A stretch of DNA of 64,000 bases from contig NC_083577.1 of assembly GCF_027579695.1 (NCBI RefSeq), forward strand, positions 60,724,741 through 60,788,740, given 5' to 3'. How positions within the stretch are numbered: the stretch's first letter is position 1; each line of letters starts with the position of its first letter. The translations under genes were made by a program, and so were the position numbers. This document shows, in pieces, positions 1-11,656 of this stretch. The DNA is from Neoarius graeffei. Lineage: Eukaryota; Chordata; Actinopteri; Siluriformes; Ariidae. Under the pieces are notes generated by a model. The model was not told the DNA's origin, searched no databases, and was given only the letters and a program-made list of their open reading frames with translations.

Positions 1-155
1 ACTGGCCACCAGCTCAGTAACAGAGCAACTAGGTTTTAGACTTTTAATTTCACACTGACATGCGAACAGCTCTTTTTTTTTACATAAATATCATACATGG
101 GCAAGTCAAAGAAATCCTTTTAAGCAACATAATATTTTGAATACATGATGAGTAC

Positions 156-529
156 TGGGCGGCACGGTGGTGTAGTGGTTAGCGCTGTCGTCTCACAGCA
201 AGAAGGTCCAGGTTCGAGCCCCGTGGCCGGCGAGGGCCTTTCTGTGCGGAGTTTGCATGTTCTCCCTGTGTCCGCGTGGGTTTCCTCCGGGTGCTCCGGT
301 TTCCCCCACAGTCCAAAGACATGCAGGTTAGGTTAACTGGTGGCTCTAAATTGACCGTAGGTGTGAATGTGAGTGTGAATGGTTGTCTGTGTCTATGTGT
401 CAGCCCTGTGATGACCTGGCGACTTGTCCAGGGTGTACCCTGCCTTTCGCCCGTAGTCAGCTGGGATAGGCTCCAGCTTGCCTGCGACCCTGTAGAACAG
501 GATAAAGCGGCTAGAGATAATGAGATGAG
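156..529 (+). repeat. tRNA-derived SINE
   Basis: The head has an A box TGGTGTAGTGG and B box GGTTCGAGCCC, matching RNA polymerase III promoter consensus, followed by a ~290 bp body and a short GATGAG end in place of poly(A). TSDs ATGATGAGTAC (145-155) and ATGATGAATAC (530-540) differ at one base. Confidence 0.92.
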
Positions 530-535
530 ATGATG

Positions 536-2846
536 AATACCACTTCAATTTAATAACTATATAGATATTACAAAAGCTCGAAAATGATATGTGGTGATTT
601 TAGTATTAATATGTTTGTTTTAACAGTATTGGGCTATAATCATGCTTCATAGACAGCTCACAAATGTAATTACTATTGGAAATAGGATTTTGCATGAAGT
701 AAGGTGAAACATACTTTAAAAGCATGTTAAATGTACGTTTAGTCAGTTGTTCCTCTTTGTAACCAACATCCAGTCACTATTTCATGTACAAAGGATAAGC
801 TGGACCAGCAAGAAAAGGCCTTTCTGATGATCTCCAGTAGCCTGAGCATTTTCGTAACCCAGCATCCCCAGCTTCAGTCAGGGGTTAAAGGGTTCCTAAT
901 GTGTCTGTGAGGCATTGGGCTGTCAGTGGCTTTAATAAATACAGGGAGCAGTGTGAGAGAAAAGTGTAGCTGTCTCTATAGAGTGACACAGGCAGACCAG
1001 CAGTGCCGATGGCTCCTCTCTAATGACAGAGCAAGGTAATGACAGAGCCCGCTCCCTAGCAGCGGGAACAGGAAGATCAATCTACAGCCAGAGACAGAGG
1101 GATGGAAGAGGAGTAGGAGGAGAGGAGAGATGGGGAAAAAAGACATGGCAGTGCGATTTTCTATTACACACTTGCTCTATGTTAGCTTTGCTCTCTGTCT
1201 CTGCCATTTTTTTTCAAGCCCATGCAGCGTCTGACCAGCTTTACATTAAAAACACCACAGATCAATAACCATTACCACTCCATGTTAAGGTGATATGCTG
1301 TGTACTTCTGCTGACATCCCCCCGCTCTCTCTCTCTCTCTCTGTTTGTCTCTGTCTCTCTCTGCAACATTGACCTCAGGGCACAATATTCCAGCTCACAG
1401 CCTGGTCCAAGGGCACCTGGGGTTCAGTAGGAATTGAAAAGCACCATAGAGAAGTCTACGGGAACAGAGTTGAAATAAAGTGAGGGAGGGAGTTACTAGC
1501 CAGCATCCGGAGCACAAATAAACAGCATTCCACTTTCTCAATCTACTGTTTTTCCTGTGCTACTGGCCATGCAAAAGAGCCTATCAAAGCACATCAAAAA
1601 GCTCACCCACAAGTCTTGGCAGAATTTACATATACATGGCATCTGAAGGTTTATTTATGAGATATGTTTGTGAGAGAAATACTCGTATTGAGATCAGAAT
1701 CGATAAGACGTCTCTCCTGAAGAGGAACTGCTGTAACCAGAGAGTCACAACAAACAAAAACATTGGTAGCAATTTGAAAAGTGTGTGTCTCTAAGAAAGC
1801 TTGCCAAAGATAAAAACACAAGAAAAATAACAGACAACATAAAATTAGCAGCAATTTGGGCTAATTTCTGTTTAAACGTCCTTTGGGAAGAGAGTTAATC
1901 TGTAGATCTCTTCATTTACCAGAAGCCTGAGAAAAGAAAAAAAAAAGTGCTGATGCAAACAAGAACCCTTTCTAAAACATTAACACAAAGAGATGATTAT
2001 TACTGAACTTCCAGAGTTATGTAACAAAATTATATACATTTAGAGCAGACTGATATCAATTTTTTTTAACCAGAAACCAGTCAAAGGTGTAGGATGAATA
2101 CAACATAAATTTATTTAATAGCCCCACACTGTCATCTGTTGGCATAAAAAATGCATCTACTCTTCTTTAATCAAACTGATCTTCAGTAGCTACTTGACAT
2201 TTGCCAGGAATACAGCCTAGATGAGATACTAGATTAAATCTGGTAGGTCTAATTGCTTCTACGTGATACGCTTTTTTTTTTTTTTTTTTTGCCAACCTAT
2301 TTAAAACCCATATGAAGAGGCCATGTGAAACTGAAATCATAACATTATAAAAGCAATCTTTTTTCTCTCTGATAAAACCACATGCTTCTGAGTGAAATAG
2401 TGGTGGGGTATGAAGTTATTTTCCTTGGCCATACTTGGCTGGCAGCATTGCATTTGGATCGAAGATTACAGAAAAACATAACCTATCTTTTAAATAATGA
2501 TATGATCCTGTCCTGATTTACAGATGTAAATAATAAATAATAAATAGGCAACTATACTAAATTGATTGTTGTCAGTTACAAGTTGTTATAAATAGATTAT
2601 TATTATCAGAAAGACTAGACAACTAATGTGTTAAAAAAAATTGGTATTCTTAGACTAATATGTACATAGGCACGCAAGGTGATTTGCCCAGAACTCAGAG
2701 TCCTTCTCTTGGTCATCATTCGCAAATTAACAGTATGCATAGCCCAGATTCTAAACAAAGTAAGCCATATATCAATTAGAGGCTACTAATAATCTAATAT
2801 ACCATGGACTGAGAGGCTCCTGTTGAAATTATGGATTCTCTGAGGA
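536..2846. other. Non-coding, no gene recognised
   Basis: AT-rich sequence with a (CT)n run at 1325-1345 and poly-T at 2271-2290. An 81-codon frame at 1023-1268 has no recognisable domain, weak composition and no splice context. I do not support it as a gene. Confidence 0.5.
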
Positions 2847-3530
2847 CCCTTTTCCACCAAATCAGTTCCAGGGCTGGTTCGGGGCCAGTGCAGGTGCTGG
2901 TTCACAACTCGTTCAACTTGCGAGCCAGCTGAGAACCAGTTTGCTTTTCCATAGCTCGGGGTGCTAAGGGGAGCCACGTCATTACGTCACTGTATACGTC
3001 AGTTATGTTGCTGCGTTTGCATAAACCTTGGCGCGAACATCGAAGCAACAACACGGAGAAGAAGAAGCAGCAACAACAACAACAATAATGAATGACTTCA
3101 TGTTTGTACAGCTGCTGCTTCTGGCTTTACAGTGCTTCATTGGGATCAGAAAACAGCAGATCCAATATGTTTGTGTTGATCGACAGGTTTTGAGTGGACA
3201 GCGATTATGTTCTAGGAGACAGGTAATAACCTAATAACGTTTTGACTCTTACACTGAATGTGAGATGGTTATGTTAGCCTTTGTTATGAGCTAACGTTAG
3301 CCGGTGTTATGTCGGCTTTGGTGGTCTTGCTATTGTTGTTGGTCTTAACAAATCCGCCCCCCCACTGACGGAAGCAGTTCTTTCCTCTGGCCCAGCAAAG
3401 AGCTGGTGCTAGCCTGGAACCGGTTTTTCTGGCCCCAGAGCCAGTTCTTTGTCAGTGGAAACAGAAAACCCGGTTCCAAACTAAGCACTGGCCCCGAACC
3501 AGCCCTGGAACTGATTTGGTGGAAAAGGGG
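2847..3530. mobile_element. Non-autonomous DNA transposon with ~45-bp TIRs
   Basis: The left end CCCTTTTCCACCAAATCAGT is inverted at the right end (ACTGATTTGGTGGAAAAGGG). The inverted similarity continues inward for about 45 bp (GGCTGGTTCGGGGCCAGTGC at the left). The 684-bp interior has a short open frame at 3028-3234 (EEEAATTTT, FMFVQLLLLALQCF) that looks like a transposon ORF remnant. No TSD could be assigned with confidence. Confidence 0.8.
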
Positions 3531-4233
3531 CATGAGGTGACTAACATAGCTTGACTTTGTGAGGGGCACAGCCCCCCAAAAAACAGCACTATGCCAGTCA
3601 CCGAAGAGAATCCATAATTACTGGTGCCTCTCAGTGCACGGTATATTTGATTTATATCCCTCATCAAAAAAAATTCCAAACTTCAAGTGCTACAACTGAA
3701 TCTCAGCCTAAAATCACTGGAGGCAGCCATGTTTATTGTTTTTGTCGGCGCAACTTTCGACCTGCGCATGTGCAACATACCATGCTATCGCCTGCCTCGC
3801 TAGGCATGATCATAATACATTGATCTATACACACAGAAATGCTCGCGGAACCACAGCTGTGACTCGAGTTGGCCGTACAGCTTGAAAATGTGACATCAGT
3901 TCATGGTATATGCAGGATATACAATGACTGACTCGCACTATATCCTTTTTTTTTGTCATCACAAGATACATTGCTTAATCAGTGGTGGAACTATTTTTGT
4001 TACATGAGCCATCTTTGGACAATCTCTGCATGGGAATTTGTTGTTGTGGGATATAATTAAAATTATATCCTAGCAAATTCAGTGTTATCATGAAAAATAT
4101 CAAATCTTTTCCCTATCAAAATGAAGTTATACTGTCTTGTGCAGAAGCCTGAAGTTTGCACCCCCTATTAAATATACTGCATCTAATAGCAGCATAACTG
4201 TCTATACAGTCAATGACATGAGGAGAACTTGCG

Positions 4234-4240
<7 letters not shown>
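3531..4240. other. Non-coding, no gene recognised
   Basis: Ordinary sequence. No TIRs, TSDs or coding signal were recognised. Confidence 0.45.

Positions 4241-4303
<63 letters not shown>
4239..4303. repeat. (TA)n microsatellite
   Basis: About 65 bp of TA repeats directly abut the SINE at 4304, so the SINE landed in or next to the array. TA repeats resume after its end at 4670-4681. Confidence 0.97.
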
Positions 4304-4306
<3 letters not shown>

Positions 4307-4667
4307 GGCATGGTGGTGTAATGGTTAGCGCTGTCGCCTCACAGCAAGAAGGTCCGGGTTCGAGCCCCATGGCCGGCGAGGGCCTTTCTGTGTGGAGTTT
4401 GCATGTTCTCCCCGTGTCCGCGTGGGTTTCCTCCGGGTGCTCCGGTTTCCCCCACAGTCCAAAGACATGCAGGTTAGGTTAACTGGTGACTCTAAATTGA
4501 CCGTAGGTGTGAGTGTGAATGGTTGTCTGTGTCTATGTGTCAGCCCTGTGATGACCTGGCGACTTGTCCAGGGTGTACCCTGCCTTTCGCCCGTAGTCAG
4601 CTGGGATAGGCTCCAGCTTGCCTGCGACCCTGTAGAAGGATAAAGCGGCTAGAGATAATGAGATGAG
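4304..4667 (+). repeat. tRNA-derived SINE
   Basis: Same family as 10840-11212. A and B boxes are intact. It is flanked on both sides by TA repeat, which hides any TSD. Confidence 0.9.
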
Positions 4668-4682
4668 ATTATATATATATAT

Positions 4683-4940
4683 CAGGGTTTCCCCTAGAAA
4701 AACTGGAAAGAGTAGTGCCCCCCCAGTACAGCGGGGTGCAAAGAGCATGCTGCTATAGACAGCATGTAAGCTGGGGGGGGGGGGGGGGGGGGGGGTCGGG
4801 GGTCTGGGGGCATGCTCCCCCAGAAAATTTTTAAATATAAGAGTTCATCTTGTAGCTTCTGGTGACATTTAGAGCTGATTTTTACCAGTTCAACTTTTTT
4901 TTTTGGGGGGGGGGGGCTATATTTTACTGAATTCCCACCC
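4683..4940. mobile_element. Fragment of a hAT-like element with G-tract
   Basis: It begins CAGGGTTTCCCCTAGAAAAA, a hAT-like terminus, and contains a 23-base G run at 4773-4795 and GGTCTGGGGGCATGCTCCCC, similar to the interior of the 54191 element. The far end was not found. The G run could be an assembly-sensitive site. Confidence 0.45.
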
Positions 4941-5129
4941 TCAAAACAGAAAAAAAACCCAAAGTCAATACAAAACCCACTTGCATCTCACAAGCAGTGT
5001 ACTGTTCCAAATGAGACTGCAGTTTATCTCACATTAAACAACATGAATGGTGATGCAACATGGCAAGAGTTGTTCAAAATACTGATCAATAATTTTGCCA
5101 ATAGTGTGGATGACTAAATACCTAAGGGT

Positions 5130-5556
5130 AGTATCTCACTGGGCTGCGACAGCCTGCGACTAGTTGGAGACACAACAATTGCGATAAAATATGCAAATTT
5201 TCACTTGGAATCACATTGAAATGATATTCGCATATGTTACCGCAATTGTTGTGTCTCCAACTAGTCGCTGGCTGTTGCAGCCCAATGAGATACATTCGCG
5301 CTTCCTGTCTCATGGAAACTGACTTGAGAAGGGTTAGTGACGGCTTTGTGACACCAACGATGCATTTGTGGCTATTTTGAGAAATTTTGTCGCACACATT
5401 TTTTGAATAGGTTCAAAATTTCAGCGATGAAGGAGCGACACTTTGTGACTCATGCAAGGAAATTGAGAAGCCCCACGAATGTTTCAAGACACTTTTGAAA
5501 CTCTCTCGTGAATGAAGTTCGCAATTTGTCGCAAGCTGTCGCAGCCCAGTGAGATA
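5130..5556. mobile_element. Foldback MITE with a third internal copy of its terminus
   Basis: The left end TATCTCACTGGGCTGCGACA (from 5132) is inverted at the right end (TGTCGCAGCCCAGTGAGATA). It is also inverted internally near 5267-5291 (GCTGTTGCAGCCCAATGAGA). A perfect 27-nt inverted repeat pairs 5157-5183 with 5241-5267. No coding capacity is seen. Confidence 0.8.
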
Positions 5557-5767
5557 CTGGCTTAATACTCAAGACTGATATGAACAATAAACAATGATAA
5601 AATAAAGAAACATGATGTGATAAAATGAAAAACCATCAAATGACCTGGCATTTGGAAAAATTTGGTCAGCAACGTGCAGAGAACTGGCCATCGCGGTCTC
5701 ACAACTATGGTCTGCCACTGTTGCAGAGTTGTTTTCCACGGTCTTCTTTGTGAAAAACTCCATAATT

Positions 5768-6150
5768 AAGCATGGTGGTGTAAGTGGTTAGTACGGTCAC
5801 CTCACAGCAAGAAGGTTCTGGGTTCAAGCCCAGCGGCCGGCGAGGGCCTTTATGTGTGGAGTTTGCATGCTCTCCCAGTGTCTGCGTGGGTTTCCTCCGG
5901 GTGCTCTGGTTTCCCTAACAGTCCAAAGACATGCAGGTTAGGTTAATATGGGACGGCCTTGGGCTGAGGTGCCCTTGAGCGAGGCACCTAACTCCCAACT
6001 GCTCCCCGGGCGCTGTTAGCATGGCTGCCCACTGCTCTGGGTATGTGTGTGTGTGCTCATTGCTCGTGTGTGTTCACTGCTTCAGATGGGTTAAGTGCAG
6101 AGAGGAATTTCACAGGTGTGTGATGAATAAAGTTGTGCTTTCTTTCTTTT
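5768..6150 (+). repeat. Related SINE with shared head and different tail
   Basis: The first ~180 bp match the SINE head and body, with diverged A and B boxes (TGGTGTAAGTGG, GGTTCAAGCCC). After GGTTAGGTTAA at 5947 the sequence switches to an unrelated tail (GACGGCCTTGGGCTGAGG through GATGGGTTAAGTGCAGAG), ending near AATAAAGTTGTG. This indicates a second subfamily or a chimera. Confidence 0.7.
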
Positions 6151-7218
6151 CTTTCAACCTGTTGGTGTTTTGCTCACTTGTACCTGGCTTGAAGGCTCCG
6201 CCATTTTTGCACAAGTTACCTATGAATATATAATTGCGCATCGCTCATCCAATCAACGCAGGATACCACACACACTCAGCCAATCAGTGTGGAATGCCTT
6301 TCTCTGACATCAGCTGTGAACTTAGGTCAAGTTCATGGCCATGGGCTTGCATGGACCATATTGATTACCTGCTTGAAGGCTACAAAACACATGCATGTTG
6401 ATTCTGGCTTTATATTCTAGGCAGGGATGGTGCTAGGATTTTTCCTTCTGAGAGAGAGAGAGAGAGAGAGAGAGATACAGTTGCAGTGTGCAGCCATGAT
6501 CTTGCCATTTTTTCCACTGACAATTCACAGAGTTAAAGGTTTTTCAATCATTCTCTGCAAGTATTTAACCTGGAATAGAATATAGAGGACTTTCACTGAG
6601 GTCACAGATTTTTGTTTATCATGCAGTGTCCGCCATATTGTCAGGCAAACAAAGAAACAGCCGAGACAGTTGAAAATCGAGACAACTACAATCAGTACAA
6701 TCTCTCTGAAATGATTAAAAATGTATTTTATACCAGCAGATCACGTTACATTGAAAAAATTTTACCCAAAAATATATTTATTATTTATTCTGCACACCGC
6801 GCTTGCGCTCTCTCTCTCTCTCTGTGCATGTTCACCTCTTCAGATGGGTTAAATGCAGAGAAGGAATTTCGCTGTGCTTGAGTTTACATTAGACAAAAAA
6901 AGGCTTATTCTTCTTAATTTACCCATAAATGTATTTATTCCACTTGAAAAGTGTTCAGCAAACCAGCTACCGGATTTGGGACACTACAACATCCTGAACT
7001 ATTTAGTATTGGGGATTTCTAAACACACCAGAGATGCTAAAGGCATTCAAAAGTACAGATGCCTACCAATATTTCGAGGCAGGTTTCATGCCAGAACGTT
7101 ATGGGGCAATTCCCAATAAAGAAAAATACCTTATTATGACAAAGTTAAGCTCAAATGTGGACTTATAACAGTAATAAACAAGTGTTGCCAGGTAAAACAA
7201 ACCTCGCCCAGTAGCACT
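6151..7218. other. Non-coding with short repeat fragments
   Basis: It contains a (GA)n run at 6450-6475 and, at about 6820-6880, a fragment of the same tail as at 6080-6120 (TTCAGATGGGTTAAATGCAG). Open frames at 6612-6881 and 6853-7119 show no recognisable domain. Confidence 0.5.
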
Positions 7219-7600
7219 TACAGTGGTGCTTGAAAGTTTGTGAACCCTTTAGAATTTTCTATATTTCTGCATAAATGACCTAAAACATCATCAGATTTTC
7301 ATACAAGTCCTAAAAGTAGATAAAGAGAACCCAGTTAAACAAATGAGACAAAAACATTATACTTGGTCATTTATTTATTGAGGAAGATTATACAATATTA
7401 CATATCTGTGAATGGCAAAAGTATGTGGACCTTTGCTTTCAGTATCTGGTGTGACCCCCTTGTGCAGCAACAACTACAACTAAACATTTCCAGTAACTGT
7501 TGATCAGTCCTGCACGCCAGTTTGGAGGAATTTTAGCCCATTCCTCCGTACAGAACAACTTCAACTCTGGGATGTTGGTGGGTTTCCTCACATGAACTGC

Positions 7601-7825
7601 TCACTTCAGGTCCTTCCGCAACATTTCGATTGGATTAAGGTCAGGACTTTGACTTGGCCATTCCAAAACATTAACTTTATTCTTCTTTAGCCATTCTTTG
7701 GTAGAACGACTTGTGTGCTTAGGGTCATTGTCTTGCTGCATGACCCACCTTCTCCTGAGATTCAGTTCATGGACAGATGTCCTGACATTTTCCTTTAGAA
7801 TTCGCTGGTATAATTCAGAATTCAT
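7601..7825 (-). pseudogene. Tc1 transposase, C-terminal part
   Basis: MNSELYQRILKENVRTSVHE leads to the second catalytic Asp in MQQDNDPKHT and the catalytic Glu in SPDLNPIEM. A tryptophan usual after that motif is changed to Arg, and a TGA terminates the frame at DLK, consistent with C-to-T decay of an Arg codon. The rest of the C-terminus follows out of use to about 7450. Confidence 0.85.
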
Positions 7826-8043
7826 TGTTCCATCAATGATGGCAAGCCATCCTGGCTAAGATGCAGCAAAACAGGCCCAAACCATGATACTACCACCGCC
7901 ATGTTTCACAGATGGGATAAGGTTCTTATGCTGGAATGCAGTGTTTTCCTTTCTCCAAACATAACGCTTCTCATTTAAACCAAAAAATTCTATTTTGGCC
8001 TCATCCATCCACAAAACATTTTTCCAATAGCCTTCTGGTTTGT

Positions 8044-9365
8044 CCCGTTCTCAAAAAGATTGCGTTTTGGGCACCCAAAACGCCGGTGCCGTGTGGACGC
8101 CAGGCCTAAACGATAAGCAATTGTATCGGAGTCACCTGAATCCGTTGCCGTGTGGACAGGGCCTCAGGCTACATCCACACGACAACGGCAACGAGATGTT
8201 ATTTAAAAATATATCACGTCCAAATGGGCAACAATCAGTAAAATATCAGGTCCATATGGCAACGCAACGCTTGCTGAAAACGATGCAATACACATGCCAC
8301 ACCTCTAGGGGCGCTGTAAGACGGTCCCTTCGGAGACACCAGAACAATAGAAGTAGTAAGGACGCATGCGCATAAACTATTATGCGCGAGACTTCATATT
8401 AGCCACAAAGTCAGGGAAATCTGTTTGTAAAATTACATTATAATGACCAAATACAATGAAAAGTATTTTTCCAGTCTCACCTGTGAAAGGTAATCCCATG
8501 TGATCTCGTTTGGACGGCAAACCTGTTGGTACAGTTAAACGCAGCTAATCTTTATTCTCCGCTTTGACCTCTCCAAAATAGCAGCGAGGATGACATGATT
8601 CTACGTGGAAGGCGGCGTCTTTAATGGTCCGGAATAAATTGAATGATACACGTTGATGGATTAATTTGTTGTTTCTCACCTGTGAAAGGTAATCCCATAT
8701 GATCTCGTTTGGACGGTAAACCTGTTGGTACAGTTAAATGCAGCACATGAATCTTTATTCTCCGCTTTGACCTATCCAATATGGCGACGAGGATGACGTA
8801 TGATTCTACGCGGAAGGCGGCGTCTTTAATGGTCCGGAATAAATTGAATGATACACGTTGATGGATTAATTTCTTCTACGCCCTTTTTGAGGAATGTATT
8901 GTAGGACTTAAACCCACATCTGAAGAGGTAAGATCGCTCCTTTTTTTCCCTATTTTTGCTGGCGGGATTGACTCTGCCCTAAGGGCAGAGTCTCTCTCTC
9001 TCTCTCTCTCTCACTCACTTTGCACCATTACACAATAAATATTCACAGTGAAAATATTTTGTAAGCGCGTTTCATGAACCAAGTTATAGGATTTGTTGAC
9101 AACTCGCATCGAGTTCGTTACACTTCTACCCGGCGTGAAGCACTCACAGTCATGTGGTTGTGACGTCATCGTAAACAAATCCGTTCTACTCATCCAGACG
9201 ACTTCACAACGGCAACGTTGCCAGATCTTTCCACTCTGGAACCCGTTCTCAAAAAGATTGCGTTTTGGGCACCCAAAACGCCGGTGCCGTGTGGACGCCA
9301 GGCCTAAACGATAAGCAATTGTATCAGAGTCACCTGAATCCATTGCCGTGTGGACAGGGCCTCAG
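8044..9365. mobile_element. Non-autonomous element inside Tc1, with direct repeats
   Basis: A 124-bp segment occurs at 8044-8167 and again at 9242-9365 with two differences (starts CCCGTTCTCAAAAAGATTGC). The second copy is the right end of an element whose left terminus is near 8165 (AGGCTACATCCACACGACAA), inversely similar to the right end (TTGCCGTGTGGACAGGGCCT). Inside, about 195 bp is tandemly repeated: 8475-8667 and 8674-8872. It has no coding capacity. hAT affinity is a guess from the CTGTCCACACGG-type ends. Confidence 0.75.
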
Positions 9366-9401
9366 TTCATGGACAGATGTCCCAACATTTTCCTTTAGAA
9401 T

Positions 9402-10055
9402 TCACTGGTATAATTCAGAATTCATTGTTCCATCAATGATGGCAAGCCGTCCTGGCCCAGATGCAGAAAAACGGGCCCAAACCATGATACTACCACCACC
9501 ATGTTTCACAGATGGGATAAGGTTCTTATGCTGGAATGCAGTGTTTTCCTTTCTCCAAACATAATGCTTCTCATTTAAGCCAAAAAGTTCTATTTTGGTC
9601 TCATCCATCCACAAAACATTTTTCCAATAGCCTTCTGGCTTGTCCACGCAATTTTTAACAAACTGCAGATGAGCAGCAATGTTCTTTTTGGAGAGCAGTG
9701 GCTTTCTCTTTGCAACCCTGCTATGCACACCATTGTTGTTCAGTGTTCTCCTGATGGTGGACTCATTAACATTAGCCAATGTGAGAGAGGCCTTCAGTTG
9801 CTTGGAAGTTACCCTGGGGTCCTTTGTGACCTTGCCGACTATTACACGCCTTGCTCTTGGAGTGGTCTTTGTTGGTCGACCACTCCTGGGGAGGGTAACA
9901 ATGGTCTTGAATTTCCTCCATTTGTACACAATCTGCCTGACTGTGGATTGGTGGAGTCCAAACTCTTTAGAGATGGTTTTGTAACCTTTTCCAGCCTGAT
10001 GAGCATCAACAACGCTTTTTCTGAGGTCCTCAGAAATCTCCTTTGTCCGTGCCAT
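9402..10055 (-). pseudogene. Tc1 transposase, N-terminal part
   Basis: It starts MARTKEISEDLRKSVVDAHQ, the usual start for this Tc1 type (upstream in-frame residues are probably UTR). A paired-like HTH region follows (GYKTISKEFGLHQSTVRQIV), then the GRP linker (SGRPTKTTPRARR) and the first catalytic Asp in [13 protein letters not shown]. It ends GTMNSELYQ and then leaves the family frame at the junction with the inserted DNA. Confidence 0.85.
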
Positions 10056-10424
10056 GATACACTTCCACAAACATGTATTGTGAATATCAGACTTGGATAG
10101 ATCCCTGTTCTTTAAATAAAACAGGGTGCCCACTCACACCTGATTGTCATCCCATTGATTGAAAACACCTGACTCTAATTTCAGCTTCAAATTAACTGCT
10201 AATCCTAGAGGTTCACATACTTTTGCCACTCACAGATATGTAATATTGGATCATTTTCCTCAATAAATAAATGACCAAGTATAATATTTTTGTCTCATTT
10301 GTTTAACTGGGTTCTCTTTATCTACTTTTAGGACTTGTGTGAAAATCTGATGATGTTTTAGGTCATATTTATGCAGAAATATAGAAAATTCTAAAAGGTT
10401 CACAAACTTTCAAGCACCACTATA

Positions 10425-10826
10425 TGATGAATATGAAGGAAGATATCGTGAAAAAAAATAGGTACCCTATGGGTACATGTGGCTACTGCTTATAAATAAA
10501 ATTGCTTTCTGATCCCATGTCTATACAGTAAATATAGCATATATATTTACTCTACGAGGCAGTAGCCACAAAAATGAAGCGCAATCCAAAAATTAACAAT
10601 TTAAAAATCACAGAAGTAAAATATACCAAGTGTCTGTACTTTATATTATTCTACTCTTACAGATTTCAAAACTGAAACCTACATACACACATCACCATGA
10701 CCCAAACTCTTATTTCCCAGAAATGGCCTGGCGCTAGAGCTCAGTGGAACGCACTTTCCCTCTGTAATAAGCATAAACATGTCTGAAAGTGATTTCTTTA
10801 GTCCATTTATTTATAATTTATAATTT
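10425..10826. other. Non-coding, no gene recognised
   Basis: AT-rich sequence. A weak inverted pair (GTGGCTACTGCTTATAA near 10480, GAGGCAGTAGCCAC near 10556) may mark a short degraded MITE. Confidence 0.35.
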
Positions 10827-10839
10827 ATATTTCTAATAA

Positions 10840-11212
10840 GGGCGGCACGGTGGTGTAGTGGTTAGCGCTGTCGCCTCACAGCAAGAAGGTCCGGGTTCGA
10901 GCCCAGTGGCCGGCGAGGGCCTTTCTGTGTGGAGTTTGCATGTTCTCCCTGTGTCCGCGTGGGTTTCCTCCGGGTGTTCCGGTTTCCCCCACAGTCCAAA
11001 GACATGCAGGTTAGGTTAACTGGTGACTCTAAATTGATCGTAGGTGTGAATGTGAGTGTGAATGGTTGTCTGTGTCTATGTGTCAGCCCTGTGATGACCT
11101 GGCAACTTGTCCAGGGTGTACCCTGCCTTTCGCCTGTAGTCAGCTGGGATAGGCTCCAGCTTGCCTGCGACCCTGTAGAACAGGATAAAGTGGCTAGAGA
11201 TAATGAGATGAG
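10840..11212 (+). repeat. tRNA-derived SINE, reference copy
   Basis: Full length, 373 bp. A perfect 13-bp TSD ATATTTCTAATAA lies at 10827-10839 and 11213-11225 and fixes both ends. The head GGGCGGCACGGTGGTGTAGT carries the A box; the B box is GGTTCGAGCCC. The body holds the block CCAAAGACATGCAGGTTAGG, and the element ends GATAATGAGATGAG without poly(A). Open frames through it recur in all copies and are not genes. Confidence 0.96.
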
Positions 11213-11441
11213 ATATTTCTAATAATAAATCAAGAGAGATGGGAAGTTTTCATCAATGGTGTTTAAAAGTGGGCGTGGCCAAACACCTTCCTTTGCGTAT
11301 GTAAACGAACCAAGAAACCATCCAAAGACAGCCCAGTGTATGCAAATGAGGCAGGTAGTGATCCAATCAACGTGTTTGTGGGAGGAGTCTTTCCGAGGCA
11401 GAGCTCCCACTGTCTGAGCTCAGAGCTTTTTATTTATTTAT

Positions 11442-11656
11442 TACCTCCACCAAGGTGGTTATGTTTTCGGTAGCACTGGTTTGTTTGTTTGTTGGTTTGT
11501 CTGTTAGCAACATTACGGAAAAAGTAATGAACAGATTGCTCTGAAATTTTTTCCAGAGGTGTGACTGGGCACAAGTAACAATCCATTACATTTTGGCGGT
11601 GATCCGGATCACCTTCTGGATCCCGGATTTTTTTATAGGATTCTTGGTGGAGGTCT
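11442..11656. repeat. MITE-like repeat with CCTCCACCAAG termini
   Basis: It begins ACCTCCACCAAGGTGG and ends ATTCTTGGTGGAGGT, inverted to each other. The interior includes a TTTG/TTGG repeat near 11480 and GATCCGGATCACC. A related, more diverged piece lies in the opposite orientation at about 45385-45580. The class is uncertain. Confidence 0.6.

Larger units (their letters stand above)
7221..10422 (-). mobile_element. Tc1-like transposon, rearranged and interrupted
   Basis: Long inverted termini (CAGTGGTGCTTGAAAGTTTG at the left; CAAACTTTCAAGCACCACT at the right) lie next to TA (7219-7220, 10423-10424). Inverted similarity extends about 200 bp inward from each end. The transposase reads on the minus strand in two pieces: N-terminal from ATG at 10055 to about 9402, C-terminal 7825-7601. 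Between them, 8046-9363 is foreign sequence. A ~280-bp part of the transposase gene is present on both sides of it. Confidence 0.9.

Noticed and set aside
156..230. tRNA gene call at the SINE head
   Set aside because: A and B boxes are present, but this head is fused to the SINE body in every copy. It is a Pol III promoter inherited from a tRNA, not a functional tRNA gene.
1023..1268. Possible small secreted protein with a hydrophobic stretch
   Set aside because: The hydrophobic run is followed at once by a stop. There is no domain, splice context or homology that I can recognise, and base composition is like the surroundings.
4773..4795. G-quadruplex regulatory element
   Set aside because: A 23-base pure G run could form a quadruplex, but it sits in a degraded transposon end with no gene nearby and may be a sequencing or assembly artefact. 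The same goes for 36395-36413.
10929..11222. Recurrent 60-110-codon open frames with SPRVRVGFLRVLRFPPQSKD and DRLQLACDPVE
   Set aside because: They occur in every SINE copy on either strand (for example 4392, 13583, 21609, 40405, 51054). They follow from the SINE sequence, have no start context or purifying-selection pattern, and are a known source of false protein annotations.
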